64,000 nt of DNA from Atrichornis clamosus (taxonomy: Eukaryota; Chordata; Aves; Passeriformes; Menuridae): positions 62,001 through 126,000 of the forward strand of contig WBMZ01011572.1 of assembly GCA_013400975.1 (NCBI GenBank), in the 5' to 3' direction. Every line of letters starts with the position of its first letter. Position 1 is the stretch's first letter. The notes below the pieces were generated by a model. The model was not told where the DNA came from, did no database searches, and worked only from the letters and a program-made list of their open reading frames with translations. Positions 1 to 12,105 of this stretch are shown here, piece by piece. The position numbers were made by a program, and so were the translations under genes.

Positions 1-129
1 AGTTAAAAGTGCATCTCTCAACAAAAACAACAAACTATTAGGAAAGGTTGAAAGTTTCTGTGGGATTTCACAAGGAGAAATGTTAAGCCAGTTACTTATC
101 AGCTGAACATATATGGAAATGCAAATTAA

Positions 130-1112
<983 letters not shown>

Positions 1113-2925
1113 TAAAAGGGGAGCAATAGGGCATCCTGCAATAATGTAACAAATGAAGTTAGCCATATGTAGTGAGAGATGAAAAGCCAGTGAATACCCT
1201 CAAATGTTCTCCTTATGATGTGCACCCCAAACCTCAGATCGGCAGGGGGTTACAAATGCATTGAAGAGGGGGAGGCTGTTACCTGTTTTAGTTGATCTTT
1301 ATAGGAATGAACAAGCTAAAGCTGTTGAGAGAATCGTAGTGCTCCAGAACGGATAATCAGGCCATTTTAATTACAGCATCTTGAGTCAAGGACAACTTTC
1401 TACAAATACTCTTATATGGAGAATGTCTCCATAAACTTACACTGAACAGTTTACAAATGTGTGTGTTTTCTCATCGGTATGCAAAAATTCTAGTCGTGAA
1501 ACAAAAAGGTGTAATAAGCATATATTTTAATATGCAGCATTTGAGATTTATAGATGATTAGGTGACTTTTTAAAACTTTTAGTCAAGTATTTTATAAAAA
1601 TACAAACACAAAAGCAGCCCTAAGGTACAAACAGTTCTTGCCTTAGTAGTTAAATGTTGCAACAGAGCCAAAGAGTTATACAATTCCCTTATCATAACGT
1701 TTTCATATTGTTAGTTGTATCTAACTTTCTGTGAGGGGACAGTGCCAAAACTCTTAAAGACTTTTAATGTAATTAAATTGTTATGATACTCTGTGTGTTC
1801 AGGCACTCAGTGGCAACAACTGTATGTTTCAAGTTTGCATCTATGGAGCTCAACAAAAATAAAAAGGATAGCTTTATAAAGATGCATTTTTTCCACAAGG
1901 ATGAGAAATGGAAACACATGTAATAACTTCCTCATAAGGAGATACTTTTTAAAATCTTCCCCGTTGAATAGAATGAGCTGATTCTGGACCCTACAGCAAT
2001 TTTCTTTTATGTAGTATGGTCCCATTGTGATCTTACTCTGTGCCAAGTGAACGCTCTACTGAAATCTCTCAAACATTGCTCACCTTGAAGCCAGCACCAA
2101 AATCTCCACCTACCTGAATTCTTTGGAGCCAAGTTTTCAGCCCCAGAGACTTGTTTTGTTGTTTTTGTTTAATGTATATCTGTACAGAATAATGCTGTCA
2201 AATAGAACAAAAAGAGAAAGGTGAGTACTAAGAGTTTACACTAAACAGTGTATGAATAAAAACCCCTGAAAGTTTGAAGTAGCAGGGATTGAGATTCCTA
2301 AAACAGCAAAAATACTGAGGGTGCAGTGGTCTCCCATTTTTAAGTCACTTCCAAGTCCTTTAGTAATATTGCAAAAACATAAATTATTTAATTGAACTGA
2401 ACTCAAGAAAGTCTCTTATATTATGACTTTAAAGAAGTTCTATTTCAGTAATCGAAACTTACATGCTCTGTGGTTTGTGTACTAGAAGAAAGCACATTAG
2501 CCTTTTTTTTTCCTTGATGAAAAGTTAGTGACTTTGACGGAACAAATAAAATGAAAGCAGAATAGAAGTATGCTGGCAGAATATTTTTGTTATACTTTTT
2601 AAACCGTGTAACTGTAATGAAAAGGTTTGTGATATACACAGGTGATGTGGTTGTTCTAGCATGACAAACATCAGTTTCGACTTGAATCATAAAAGAAGAG
2701 ACTGCTGTTGCAAGATAATTGTTATCATCTGTGCAGATCACAGCCTGTAACCTATGATTTAAAACACTATCAGAAATAAATTGCTTTTGTTTATACAGTT
2801 ATTATTTTTCCCTAATGTATCTTAATTTTACTCCTAAGTATGGTTATAAAGGTTTTCTAATAATGATTTTTGTATCCTGCATGATGCAATGAAGGCATTT
2901 CAATAAACATTTTTAAAAATACACT
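1113..2925 (+). other. PHLDB2: PHLDB2 3' untranslated region (extent inferred)
   Basis: AT-rich stretch without coding signal after the PHLDB2 stop. AATAAA hexamers occur at 2255-2260, 2545-2550 and 2902-2907. The last is followed by a T/GT-rich stretch (CTTGTTTCAATTATTTTC) suited to a downstream element, so I take it as the distal poly(A) site. An AATAAA also overlaps the stop codon (1111-1116) but is probably coincidental. The extent is inferred; no transcript evidence is available here. Confidence 0.55.
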
Positions 2926-3434
2926 TGTTTCAATTATTTTCTTGCTGCATTATCTTGAGATATTTCTGCTTGTCTTTTAAATAGTAGTATACCTTTGTGC
3001 AGGCAATATTGCATTTCTCACTAACACTTAATTGAACTATTCCATGTGTTTCTCCATAAAAGAGCTATGGAAAATAATCTTTTGAATGGCAGTGAAATTA
3101 GGAGTGTAGTGTGTTTACTGCATGTACATAATACAATACCTTTTTCATTTTTTATGAACCTGTTTGAAAAATTTATCACCAGCTTTGGACAGTGACAATG
3201 TTTTTGTTTAACTGCAAACCAGAAATTGCTCAAATTTAAGAATTTCTCTGTTTTTCCAATATTTGACTTAGACATGAGTTGAATTGTAGTAATTGAATTG
3301 TGGAAATGAAAAACAGTGTGGTTTTATGATTGATTTTTTTTTTTTCACTAAGTTTGCTATCACCATCATGAAGTGGGGTGAATTCTGTAGAGATGGACAA
3401 GACAACATAAGCAAAGCATGGTGGTAAGCACCAC

Positions 3435-3466
3435 CTTTTATGATCAGCCTGCACTGATCATAAAAG
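3435..3466. repeat. Perfect 13-bp inverted repeat with 6-bp loop
   Basis: CTTTTATGATCAG (3435-3447), spacer CCTGCA, then its exact reverse complement CTGATCATAAAAG (3454-3466). No mismatch in the stem. It lies between PHLDB2 and ABHD10, about 190 bp left of a CR1 remnant. Confidence 0.9.
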
Positions 3467-3654
3467 CCCTCCAAGCTTAACCCCACGGGAGTCAAGTACC
3501 TGCTTACCCTGAAGGATCTTAGACAACTGCAAACCACACAGGCTCAGTCTTAAAACCCCTGCTGCTGTATCCCATGGCCTACAGGTGCTGGCCTGGCGCC
3601 TCAATGGGAAAACATCCGTACCTCGGCAGGCACTGACCTTCCTTAGCATTCATT

Positions 3655-3889
3655 TTCATGTACCAGGGGAGGCTGGACATCCAGAAAAATTTCTACATGG
3701 AATAGGTTGTCAAGCATTGGAATGGGCTGCCCGGGGAGGTGGTGGAGTGACCATCCCTGGAGGTGTTCAAGAAACAACTGGATGTGGCACTTAGTGCCAT
3801 GGCTAGTTGACGTGTTTGTAATTGGTAAAAGGTTGGACTCAAAGATCTTGAAGATGATTTCCAACCTAAATTTGGTGATTCTATGATTA
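3655..3889 (+). mobile_element. CR1 LINE 3' end fragment, sense
   Basis: It matches remembered CR1 3'-end sequence: GGCTGGACATCCAG, then GGCTGCCCGGGGAGGTGGTGGAG, CATCCCTGGAGGTGTTCAAG, GGTTGGACTC, and the end TTTCCAACCT...GATTCTATGAT. CR1 elements are usually 5'-truncated, as this one is. Divergence is moderate, so the insertion is old. Confidence 0.9.
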
Positions 3890-4004
3890 TTTTCTTTTCT
3901 GTGTGGCTGCCACGGCCAATATATAAAAGGTACAGTGCATAAAGACATAGTTTTGGCTATTATGCTCATACAACTACGGCTGAGAAAAGAAGATGAGGTG
4001 TGAG

Positions 4005-4303
4005 CCTGTTAATGAGGTCCCTTCTCAGTCATCTCTTCTTGAGGCTGAACAGACCCTGTGTCCTCAGCCTTTCCTCGTAAGAGAGCTGCTCCAGTCGCCC
4101 TCGTGGCCTTCCCCGGGACCCGCTCCAGGAGCTCCGTGTCTCTCCTGTAGGAGCCCAGAGCTGGACACAGCACTCCAGGTGCACCTCCCTAGGGCTGTGT
4201 GGAGGGGCAGGATCAGCTCCCTCGCCCTGCTGGCAGCGCTCTTCCTAATGCACACCGAGACACCATCGGCCTTCTCGGCTACGAGGGCACACTGCCGACT
4301 CAG
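4005..4303 (-). mobile_element. CR1 LINE fragment, antisense, next to the ABHD10 promoter
   Basis: The plus strand reads GAGGCTGAACAGACCC, GGAGCCCAGAGCTGGACACA, CAGCACTCCAGGTG, AGGATCAGCTCCCTCG, CTCTTCCTAATGCAC, typical of the complement of the distal ORF2 region of CR1. The similarity ends about 145 bp before the ABHD10 start codon. CpG-bearing remnants make it look continuous with the promoter CpG island. Confidence 0.88.
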
Positions 4304-4426
4304 GGGAAACGCTCGCCCTGGGAAATGCACGCTCAAGGTTGCTTTTTTTAAATTGACGAAACTTTGTTTCCTGCTTCCCAGGGAGGCTCTCGTCGCTGAC
4401 ACACGGGGGCGGCGGGTGGCGGCACG

Positions 4427-4436
4427 GCGCGTGCGC
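4427..4436 (+). promoter_or_regulatory. NRF1-like palindromic site just upstream of the ABHD10 ATG
   Basis: GCGCGTGCGC, the complement of GCGCACGCGC, agrees with the NRF1 core (GCGCAYGCGC). It ends 11 bp before the start codon. NRF1 controls many nuclear genes for mitochondrial proteins, and ABHD10 is mitochondrial. Binding is inferred. Confidence 0.5.
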
Positions 4437-4447
4437 GGGCGGCGGCC

Positions 4448-4544
4448 ATGGCGGCCATGGCGGGAGCGCTGGTGCGGGCCGGCGGCCGTGCCTCGGCCGT
4501 GCGGGGATCGCTGCCACTGCTGAGGGCGGCCCGGGCACTCCCGG
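4448..4544 (+). CDS. ABHD10: ABHD10 coding exon 1
   Basis: 32 codons plus one base; donor CCGG|GTAAGG. It encodes most of the presequence ([20 protein letters not shown] and on). The initiation region is a direct duplication of the motif GCGGCCATG. Confidence 0.88.
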
Positions 4545-7500
4545 GTAAGGGAACGGCTCCGGAGAGCTCGGAGAGAAGGGGTGCCAGGCGGAGGGGAGAG
4601 GCCACGTGTCGGTGCCGTCAGTGATGGCCGCGGGGCGGCTCTCGGGCGGCTGCGGGTGACACCCTTTCCTCCTCTTCAGCGCTGTGTCCCTCGGGATCGG
4701 CCGGGGCGCGGCCCCCGGGGTGGGTACGGGGGTGTTAAACTCGGCTTGCCTCCGAGGGACGGGGCTCCTGACAGGCCTCTCCTCCTTGCTGGCCCCGCGG
4801 GGCGTGGTTCGGTGCCTGTGCACAGGGCTGGGCAGGTGCCTTCCCACGTGAGTTGTGTTGGCTCCAAGCTCCTGCCCCGGTGAGTTTGGAGGAGCTGGGA
4901 ATCGGTGGGCCAGGTCGCTTGATCGGGTGTGAAGCTTCGCCGGGCGCCTCAAAAGCTTTGCTAGCATCCACTTCTGGGTAAGATGGGCCTCTGCCCAAAC
5001 GTGCAGTGCCCCTTCTTGCTGTTCCAGACCTCGCGTTTGCCTCACTTGTTGAGTTTATTCATTGCCTTAAATTGGACAGATGAGGTGATGAATCTCATCT
5101 GAGGTTGCTCAAGGAGTAAAATTTAGTTGCCACTAAGGGTGCACATTTTGTAGCTGCATAAAAGTTTGAATACAGTGGGATTTTGTTGCTTTTTTTTTTG
5201 CCCTTTCCGTGTGTTTATAACGGTGATGTCATCACAGTATCTCTTTATTTGAGTGTGTCTATAGGTGCTCTGGGACCGAGCTAAGCAGCAGCTCCTGCTG
5301 ACTGAACTGGTCCTGCCATACTCCTGAACTGTCGGTGGCTGCAGGAAACCAGGTGTGGGCAGCATTGAGTCCATTACCTGTCACAGCTGCGTTATTCTGC
5401 TGCTGTTGGCAGTGGGAAGATCACAGTGCTGGAACGTCCCCTGAGTGGCTCAGAGGACTTCTTTGGCTTTGACGTATAACACTGGTTTCAATCATAGTTT
5501 CATAAATTGCACAGTAATTCTGATATGAAGAGAGTTCCATAGGTACCATCAGGCAAGGGTCCTGTGGCCTTCCTGTAGCTATCACCTTCTGTCTGTAACT
5601 TGCTTTTGTAAACACTAAGTACCTCCCTTTCACCTCTCAGAAATGCTTCTCTACTCTTACCAAGGTCTTTCGCTAAAATCAGGAGGAGAAATTACTGGGT
5701 AGCTGCTCCAGTATTGAGGGTGTTGTCTGTCTAAAGGGAAGTCTTGAGAGTGTGACTGCAGTGAGCTTTGCTCTTTGGTTGGCTGTGGTGATTGCTTTAG
5801 GGGTTTGTATTGTTCAGGCTGGGATTGCTGCTGATGCACTTCCGTTAACTTGTTAAATGGCAGAATATGTGTGGAACAGCTTAGACAGTGGTTCTGTCCT
5901 GTAGCTGCAGTTTGAACCCTGCCCAGTGTCAACTTATTTGAGGACACCTCAAGAGTGCTGCAGCATGCAAGACTTCAGAGATGGCTATCAGGATTTAAGG
6001 GGGAGAAAAATACTCCTAATTATTTTTCTATCAAATTTAACGCTTCTTGGTGTATCTCCTCTTACTGGTGTGTGAAGGAGTGACTGACTTAGCGAGAGGC
6101 ACACACAGATGAAAAGCCATGGTGTGGATGTGGCTGGATACCTTTACTGTGGCATTCATTCACCTTTATAAACAACTAATTCATCAATAGGGTAAAGAAC
6201 TATCACATTGTTTGAGGAGCAATTTAATGGTTTTAATCTATGGTTCAAATGATACAACTCTTGTTAGACTGTAGGAAGGTGCTGAATGCTACCTGCATCC
6301 TGTATCTGTTATGTATCCACACTTAGTCATGCACATCCAAGTTTAATAACAAACCAACCCCCCAAAGCCCCTTGAATGTAGTGTCTCTGATAGTGACAGG
6401 ACAGATCTCAAGGCAGCAGGACAGTTAAGTGGTGTGATCCTGTCAGGGCCCATTTTTGCACTATTTACCCCGTGACACCACTTGGAAGCCCTGATGTCTT
6501 ACTTTGGGTTGCAGAGTTTCTGTACCCCACTGTTGAAGAACCAGTTGCTTTCTAATCTAAGAATTAAGAGTATCAAAGTCTTAGAAGACTTGACCAAGCT
6601 TTCACTTTAACAAATCATCTTGCTGAGTGGGATAATAGAGTGGATTAAGTCTCCATAACACCTCTCTACAAATTACTTGTCCTCACCCACTAGAGAGGTA
6701 CAAATGACTGCTAAAGTTAGATTAAATCCTGTAGCAGCTGTTGAGATTCAGCCTAGTGATTAATTAGTTAGCATTTCCTCTGTTTATCTTATTTCCTGGT
6801 TTGAAATCAACTCAAGATTTTTTTGATGGTTAATGATGTGAATAACAGTCCAACCTGCTGTTTGTTTTTTCAGTGTGTCTCATTTGTTAGCTTGAACTAA
6901 ACCAAAACAAAATAATTTTAAGTTTGTGCTGATAGGAAAACTTCTCTCTCATGTGTGGCAGATCACTTTGACAGAAGTTGGACAAAATTACTTTTCATTT
7001 TTTAAATATTTGCAAAACATATAGGGTAGCAAAGTGCTCTTTCATTCTGAATAAACAGGAGAATCCAAGTCCTTGAATAATGTAACCTCTCCAGCAAGAA
7101 TATGCCAAACGATGCAATGGGATATCTGTGCCTCTTTTGGAGATGCATAAGAAAATCACAGCTTTACAGAGGTCAACTCAGTTTCTTCTTATGGGATGTG
7201 TTTAATGTATTGCTCTATATTTACAGAAAATGTGCCTTTATTTTGTTTTTTACCTTCTGTGCTTCATATCTGAGAGAACAACTGACGTTACAGCAGCATG
7301 GTATTAAAATGATGCTCTTTTCAGTGTCCTGGCAATATTCTTTAACTTAAGCAGAATAGCTGTTGATTGTATGGTTAAAAAGGCTTGATGTTATTTATTT
7401 CACTTGGTTTTAAACAATGCTAATGTTTTTTATGTTCATCATGTTGAAAAAGTTAGTCACGAGATTCTTTCCCAGTTCTCAATTATGAACTTCCCCATAC

Positions 7501-10500
7501 ATCTCCGTATATTGTGTGGATTCAGGGTTTTGGTAAAGGTGCAGTTTCGTCCTTTAGTTTTAATTTTCATGAAAATTTGTCACCTCATGTACTTGTAAAC
7601 TTACCATTGCACAGAGTAGTCTCAAAATGATGCTTTTTGAAAATAAAATGTTAAACTAAGCAGATATGAAATAGGAAGATTTTTTGGGTGAAATTAGTAA
7701 ATATATTCAAGATGGTATAAAACATGAGGACTGATAAGTCTAGGAAGCCTTTGTGTTTATTTTCAGTCAGGCACTTTACTAATTGCTGAATTAACTCTGT
7801 ATGTGGTTAGCATTTAATGATTTGAGAATGAATCACAATTAACTTTCCCCTTCAGATTCATCAATATTTGTTAGTCATTAAAGAATGTAGACGATGCTTT
7901 TTTCTTCTTTCTTGAGCCAAAATACTTTATTTTCACATAATATGTCTGTATTTCCCAAACCTTGGGTTTATATAATACTGGTATTTCTGCCAAGGTTATC
8001 ATGATGATTCTACTAAATATTTCTTTTTATTAGTTTGCAGGCTGAAGTCATCGGTCAGCTTTCTTACTCGACCAGATCGACCAAATCTTGCTTATCAGAA
8101 ATTAAAAGGCAGGAATCCAGGGGTTATTTTCCTTCCAGGCTTCAATTCAAATATGAATGGTCAGAAAGCAACTGCCCTTGAAGATTTCTGCAAATCTCTA
8201 GGTCATGCCTTCATCAGGTACATGCGAAGTATTGTTCTTGAGAAAATGAAACTAATCTCCTGGGTTGGGGGAAGGGTTATTAACACAAATGTGTAAGCTT
8301 TGACATTTGAATTGGGATGCTCCCTGTGCTGTATACAAGCTAAGAAGTCTTGCTTCCATTTCCAAACGTAGGATCTTTGTAGAGAGTCTGAGGTAAATCA
8401 GGAGAATATATTCTGAAAGTAATTCAGAAAATTCTCTAATTTTCTATAGTCTAGCCAGTGCTATGTGTTACAATCAGGCTATAGGCACAGAAATGAAAAA
8501 GGAGGGACCTGGAGTTCTGTTCCTTAAGTTACCACTGTAAGTGCTGTCCTTACCTGCCAAGTCTGATTAAGTTACCCTGTGTATCTGTGCTTTTAGAAGA
8601 ACATGCCCATGCTTGATGATGCAGTCCTTTAATAGACTAGATTGAATAGTGAGTGTCATAAGTCTTTGTATTTGGGTACAGTGTTTGAAAGAATTTGTAC
8701 ATTTTAAAAATACTTCTAAAATTGAAGTATTTGGTTTTGGGGTTTTTTTGCCTGTGAGGGAAATTTTTTGTCTATTCTTGTAAAATATGTTATTATATCA
8801 AATGATAAGAGAATGCTGCATTGCTTGGTTGCACATGTTGTATTTGAACATTTTTTATGTGATTTCTGGTGCTATAGTGTTAAACAGGACCAAGTAAGAA
8901 AATACTGACTGCCATGTCTTGTACCCTGCTTAACTTGATTACACAGTAGTGTGTAGTTAGTGTCTGTGTTGCTGTAGACAGTACCATGACTTTCATTTTG
9001 ATGGTTACTTTTTCAGATTTGATTATACAGGATGTGGAAGTTCAGATGGTAAATTTGAGGAGTGTACAATTGGCAAGTGGAGAAAAGATGTTCTGTCTAT
9101 ACTGGATGAACTTACAGATGGACCACAGGTTATATTTTATTTTTAAATAGAGAATGCTGTTTTCCCCTCGGGGTAGAACATTGACCAAAAATCTGCCATA
9201 ATAGCTCTGGTCAACAGTAGCTTCTGCTGAGCAACTGCTGCCTGCTCACTTTCAAGCTGAATCATTGAAGAGGTCGTATTCACAGGAACTCTTTTGCAAG
9301 CAGGTGGATCACAAAATCATGGAAGCAGGGGTTGGCAGGACCTCCTGGAGCTTGTTTATTAGAATCCCCTGCTCAGATCAGGGCTGTCGTCCCAGAGGGT
9401 TTGAGAAAGCCTCATGGTGGAGTTGCAACCTGACAGGGGACAGGGAATTGTTCCAGTGCAGTGCAGTCCTCTTCATAAAAGAGTGTGTCACTGTCCCATG
9501 CTGATACATTAATTAAAGGATTTACAGGAAGATTACAAGTCAAGATACTCCATATAATCAAATACCTTTTAAAAAAAAGTTAACAGAATTTGTCTTCTTC
9601 AGTTACTTCAGAAATTACTGTGAGAAACTTGGAATCTCCTGCAACCTGGAAATACCTAGTATTGTGTTTAAACCAATTTTGTATTATGAATTGCTTTTGT
9701 TTACTTTATCTGCACTGAGCCTTTACCATGTGCATTTATTTTAAGAAGGAGACATAAAAGTATTCATGTGATACTGAATTGTTTCAACTCTCATTTTGTT
9801 TACAGTGTTTCAGTCTCAGACAGCAATAACCAGCCATGCCAAACAGAATAATAAATACCAGATCTTGTGGTGCTTACTCAGGCAAAATTTCCACTGGAGG
9901 TGACAGCAGTTCTGCCTGGGTAAGGACAGCAGGATTATGCCCAAGGTTTAAAGAGTTAAACCAAGTGAAAACTGATACTTTGTGCAAGAAGAAAAAACTT
10001 CATAGCCCTTTCATGTGTAGCACTATATTTTCTTGTCTTTTTAAACTTTTTTTTTTCAGATTCTGGTGGGCTCCAGCATGGGTGGATGGCTGATGCTTCA
10101 TGCCGCAATAGCACGCCCAGATAAAGTTGCTGCTCTGGTTGGAGTAGCTGTAGCAGCAGACCACCTTGTAACAGCTTTTAAGAGGCTTCCCATTGAGGTA
10201 AATGTTGATAGTTGGCTTTTGTGCAGTCTAAAAATCTATCAAACATTTAAGAAATTAATGTTGTGCAAACTGTACTTTTCCTGCAAATTTTCGGGTAAGT
10301 TTTCTGTGTTTGTGGTGCAGGTAAGTTGAAAATGTACCTTAATCTAAAAGTCTGCAGAATATTTATAGTATAGTAGTGCTTATAGCAGAAGGCCAGTGTG
10401 AGCACTATCCAGAATGTGTTGATATTACTTTGGCATATAGGATGTGAAGTCAGATCCCTGCTGTTAGCACTCCATTAGATTTCAGTGTTGAATATCTTAT

Positions 10501-11609
10501 GTTTGCATTGAAATTGGATCCTTGTGCTTTCAAGGATGGAGAAGTAGCTACTAAAGTAGGCACTGGATGAGTGTGACACAGGTTGTGTGCACAGAAAGGA
10601 AATTCTTCAGATTAGAGTGTTTGTAAAGACTATAAGATAGTGGGAACTGCCTTTCTGAGTTTCTTCCTTGATGTTGATAATGCCTAGTCTTCAGAAAAGT
10701 AGATCAGGTGTTACATGGCAATAAATAATTTGTGCTTTAGAATAATTAAAATATTTTCCTGATTTATTTGAGTTTTTTTCTGAGGCATTTGGTAGTCTCA
10801 GTATTACTATTTAAGACTAAAATAAGAATCTGGAAATACAGTAATTAGATACAGCTATTGTTGCAAAGACTGAAAAGACTGATCACTGGAAAATGTCTTT
10901 TCCCTAGGATTTCTCCTTGTTTGAGGCTCAGTGAACTGATTGAAGCCAAGGAGACTTACTGTTCATGGTGGCTATACATCTTTTTTTTTTTTCTGATAGA
11001 TTCTGGATAAGAAACTTAATTTCATTGGTGAATTTTAACTAAACGATTTGCAGGAGAGGTTTGCAGAGCAGCTTTTGTGACTTGGTAGGGGGTTTGTCTT
11101 CTCAGATACTGTGAGGAGAACAGGAATACACCTCTGCTAATGAAAATGAACAAGGTGAAATTTTATGCCCAGGGGAGTTTTACTGCTTTTAGAACAGAAA
11201 TAAGTTGAGGCACTCTAAAGTACTCCTAACATCTGTATTGTCTATTCTTTACTCTCTTTTTTTATAGGCACAAAAAGAAGTGGAAGAAAAGGGTGAATGG
11301 AAGTTTCAAACAAAGCATAATGAGGAAGGATATTACTCCTTGACATACGACTTTATCAGAGAAGCAGAAAATCACTGTGTGCTGAATAGTCCTATTCCTA
11401 TAACATGTCCCATACGACTTATTCATGGCATGAAGGATGGTGATGTCCCTTGGCAGATCTCTATGCAAGTGGCTGATCGTGTTTTGAGCAAAGACGTGGA
11501 TGTTATCCTCCGCAAAATTGGCCAGCACCGGATGAGTGACAAGGAGGATACAAAACTCCTTGTCAATACTGTTGATGATTTAATTGACAAGCTGTCAACA
11601 GTAGCATAA
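4448..11609 (+). CDS. ABHD10: ABHD10, mitochondrial alpha/beta-hydrolase (acyl-protein thioesterase / acyl-glucuronide esterase), complete
   Basis: Five coding exons (4448-4544, 8034-8217, 9017-9128, 10060-10197, 11268-11609) join to 873 bases, 290 residues plus TAA; human ABHD10 is about 306. In the known family the enzyme is a mitochondrial serine hydrolase that removes S-acyl groups (PRDX5 is a reported substrate) and hydrolyses mycophenolic acid acyl-glucuronide. Residues 1-48 are Arg-rich without acidic residues until D47, as in a mitochondrial presequence. The core begins near [20 protein letters not shown]. The nucleophile elbow G-S-S-M-G places Ser137; Asp234 in [10 protein letters not shown] and His264 in GQHRM complete the triad, with spacings 97 and 127 equal to the recalled human enzyme. 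[10 protein letters not shown] and [11 protein letters not shown] are also conserved. Start: 4448 and a second in-frame ATG at 4457 have the same strong context (GCGGCCATGG); I chose the first. Exon 1 is the least conserved part. Confidence 0.95.
4545..8033 (+). other. ABHD10 intron 1
   Basis: 3.5-kb intron. Its first ~300 bp belong to the CpG island; the rest is AT-rich and shows no recognised repeat or exon. Confidence 0.8.
8034..8217 (+). CDS. ABHD10: ABHD10 coding exon 2
   Basis: 184 bp; acceptor TTTTTATTAG|TTTGCAGG, donor ATCAG|GTACAT. Frame joining exon 1 requires this acceptor. A second AG seven bases later would put a stop immediately after the junction. It encodes the start of the hydrolase core, ending [10 protein letters not shown]. 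Confidence 0.93.
9017..9128 (+). CDS. ABHD10: ABHD10 coding exon 3
   Basis: 112 bp; acceptor TTTTTCAG, donor CCACAG|GTTATA. It encodes [19 protein letters not shown] and [17 protein letters not shown], close to the human sequence as I recall it. Confidence 0.94.
9309..9490 (-). mobile_element. CR1 LINE 3' fragment, antisense, in ABHD10 intron 3
   Basis: The plus strand starts TCACAAAATCATGGAAGCAG and continues CAGGACCTCCTGGAGC, AATCCCCTGCTCAGATCAGG, then TTGTTCCAGTGCAGTGCAGT, tracking the complement of a CR1 3' end. It is diverged and has small gaps. Confidence 0.65.
10060..10197 (+). CDS. ABHD10: ABHD10 coding exon 4 with the catalytic serine
   Basis: 138 bp; acceptor after a T tract ending TTTTTTCAG, donor ATTGAG|GTAAAT. 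It encodes [20 protein letters not shown]; the second Ser of GSSMG is the nucleophile (Ser137). Confidence 0.95.
11268..11609 (+). CDS. ABHD10: ABHD10 terminal coding exon
   Basis: 342 bp including TAA (11607-11609); acceptor CTTTTTTTATAG. It starts [13 protein letters not shown], holds catalytic Asp234 and His264, and ends [16 protein letters not shown]. Confidence 0.95.
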   Translation, partial: AQKEVEEKGEWKFQTKHNEEGYYSLTYDFIREAENHCVLNSPIPITCPIRLIHGMKDGDVPWQISMQVADRVLSKDVDVILRKIGQHRMSDKEDTKLLVNTVDDLIDKLSTVA

Positions 11610-12105
11610 GCTGCAGAGTAGCATTAGTGCATGAACTCTACACCCGACTCTTTTCCTTGAGTAACAGAAGCCTTGTTCTTACCCAGATGGTGGCAGGCCT
11701 GTGCCTATCACAGTAGGAACTGAGCTTTATCTGCTGTTTCCTTACCTCTGTTTCGTAAATACAGGTATTGTATTATTGCTGCATTTGCACACAGTTCAAA
11801 ATGTGAAGGAGTGCTGCTATTGTGTTCAGAACCTCTCCTTCACCACTTAAATAATTTTTTCCACAAATTTCCTACAATTTTGTACTGAAATGTTGATTAA
11901 TTTTTGTTACTATTGGCTTGTACAGTAAAGCTTTATTTTCACATCCTTGACACCCTTTAGTATGGACCTTTTGCTGTAGCATCATTGTATCTTATGTCTG
12001 AAACCATCTGTGCAAAGCAAAATACAACTGCAGTGTTTACTGAAGTTAGTTACTAGAAATAGCAAGTACCGTGAAGCACAATAAACAGATTTCAGATAAA
12101 TGGTT
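11610..12105 (+). other. ABHD10: ABHD10 3' untranslated region and poly(A) signal
   Basis: Noncoding sequence after the stop. AATAAA at 12080-12085 is followed by a GT/T-rich stretch (TGGTTATTTTGTTCTT), a plausible cleavage context. A weaker AGTAAA near 11934 could give a shorter form. Confidence 0.6.

Larger units (their letters stand above)
4385..4835 (+). promoter_or_regulatory. ABHD10: ABHD10 CpG-island promoter
   Basis: GC- and CpG-rich stretch spanning exon 1 and the start of intron 1, unlike the AT-rich flanks. No TATA box is evident. An NRF1-like site sits at 4427-4436, and E-boxes CACGTG occur at 4603-4608 and 4845-4850 inside intron 1. This fits a constitutive housekeeping promoter. 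The transcription start is not visible and is inferred to lie between about 4300 and 4445. Confidence 0.75.
8218..11267 (+). other. ABHD10 introns 2-4
   Basis: Introns 8218-9016, 9129-10059 and 10198-11267 lie between the coding exons. Intron 3 carries a CR1 remnant (listed separately). I see nothing else distinct in them. Confidence 0.8.

Noticed and set aside
3993..4523. Plus-strand open frame of 176 codons upstream of ABHD10
   Set aside because: It is antisense CR1 sequence running into GC-rich promoter DNA and is out of frame with ABHD10.
4245..5045. Long minus-strand open frame over the ABHD10 promoter (266 codons)
   Set aside because: It overlaps the CpG island and the CR1 remnant. 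GC-rich DNA lacks stop codons on both strands, and the composition (Pro/Arg/Ala) is a by-product.
8040..8217. ABHD10 exon 2 starting at the second acceptor (GCTGAAGTC)
   Set aside because: With the one-base overhang of exon 1 this gives GGC TGA, a stop. The upstream acceptor restores the conserved protein.
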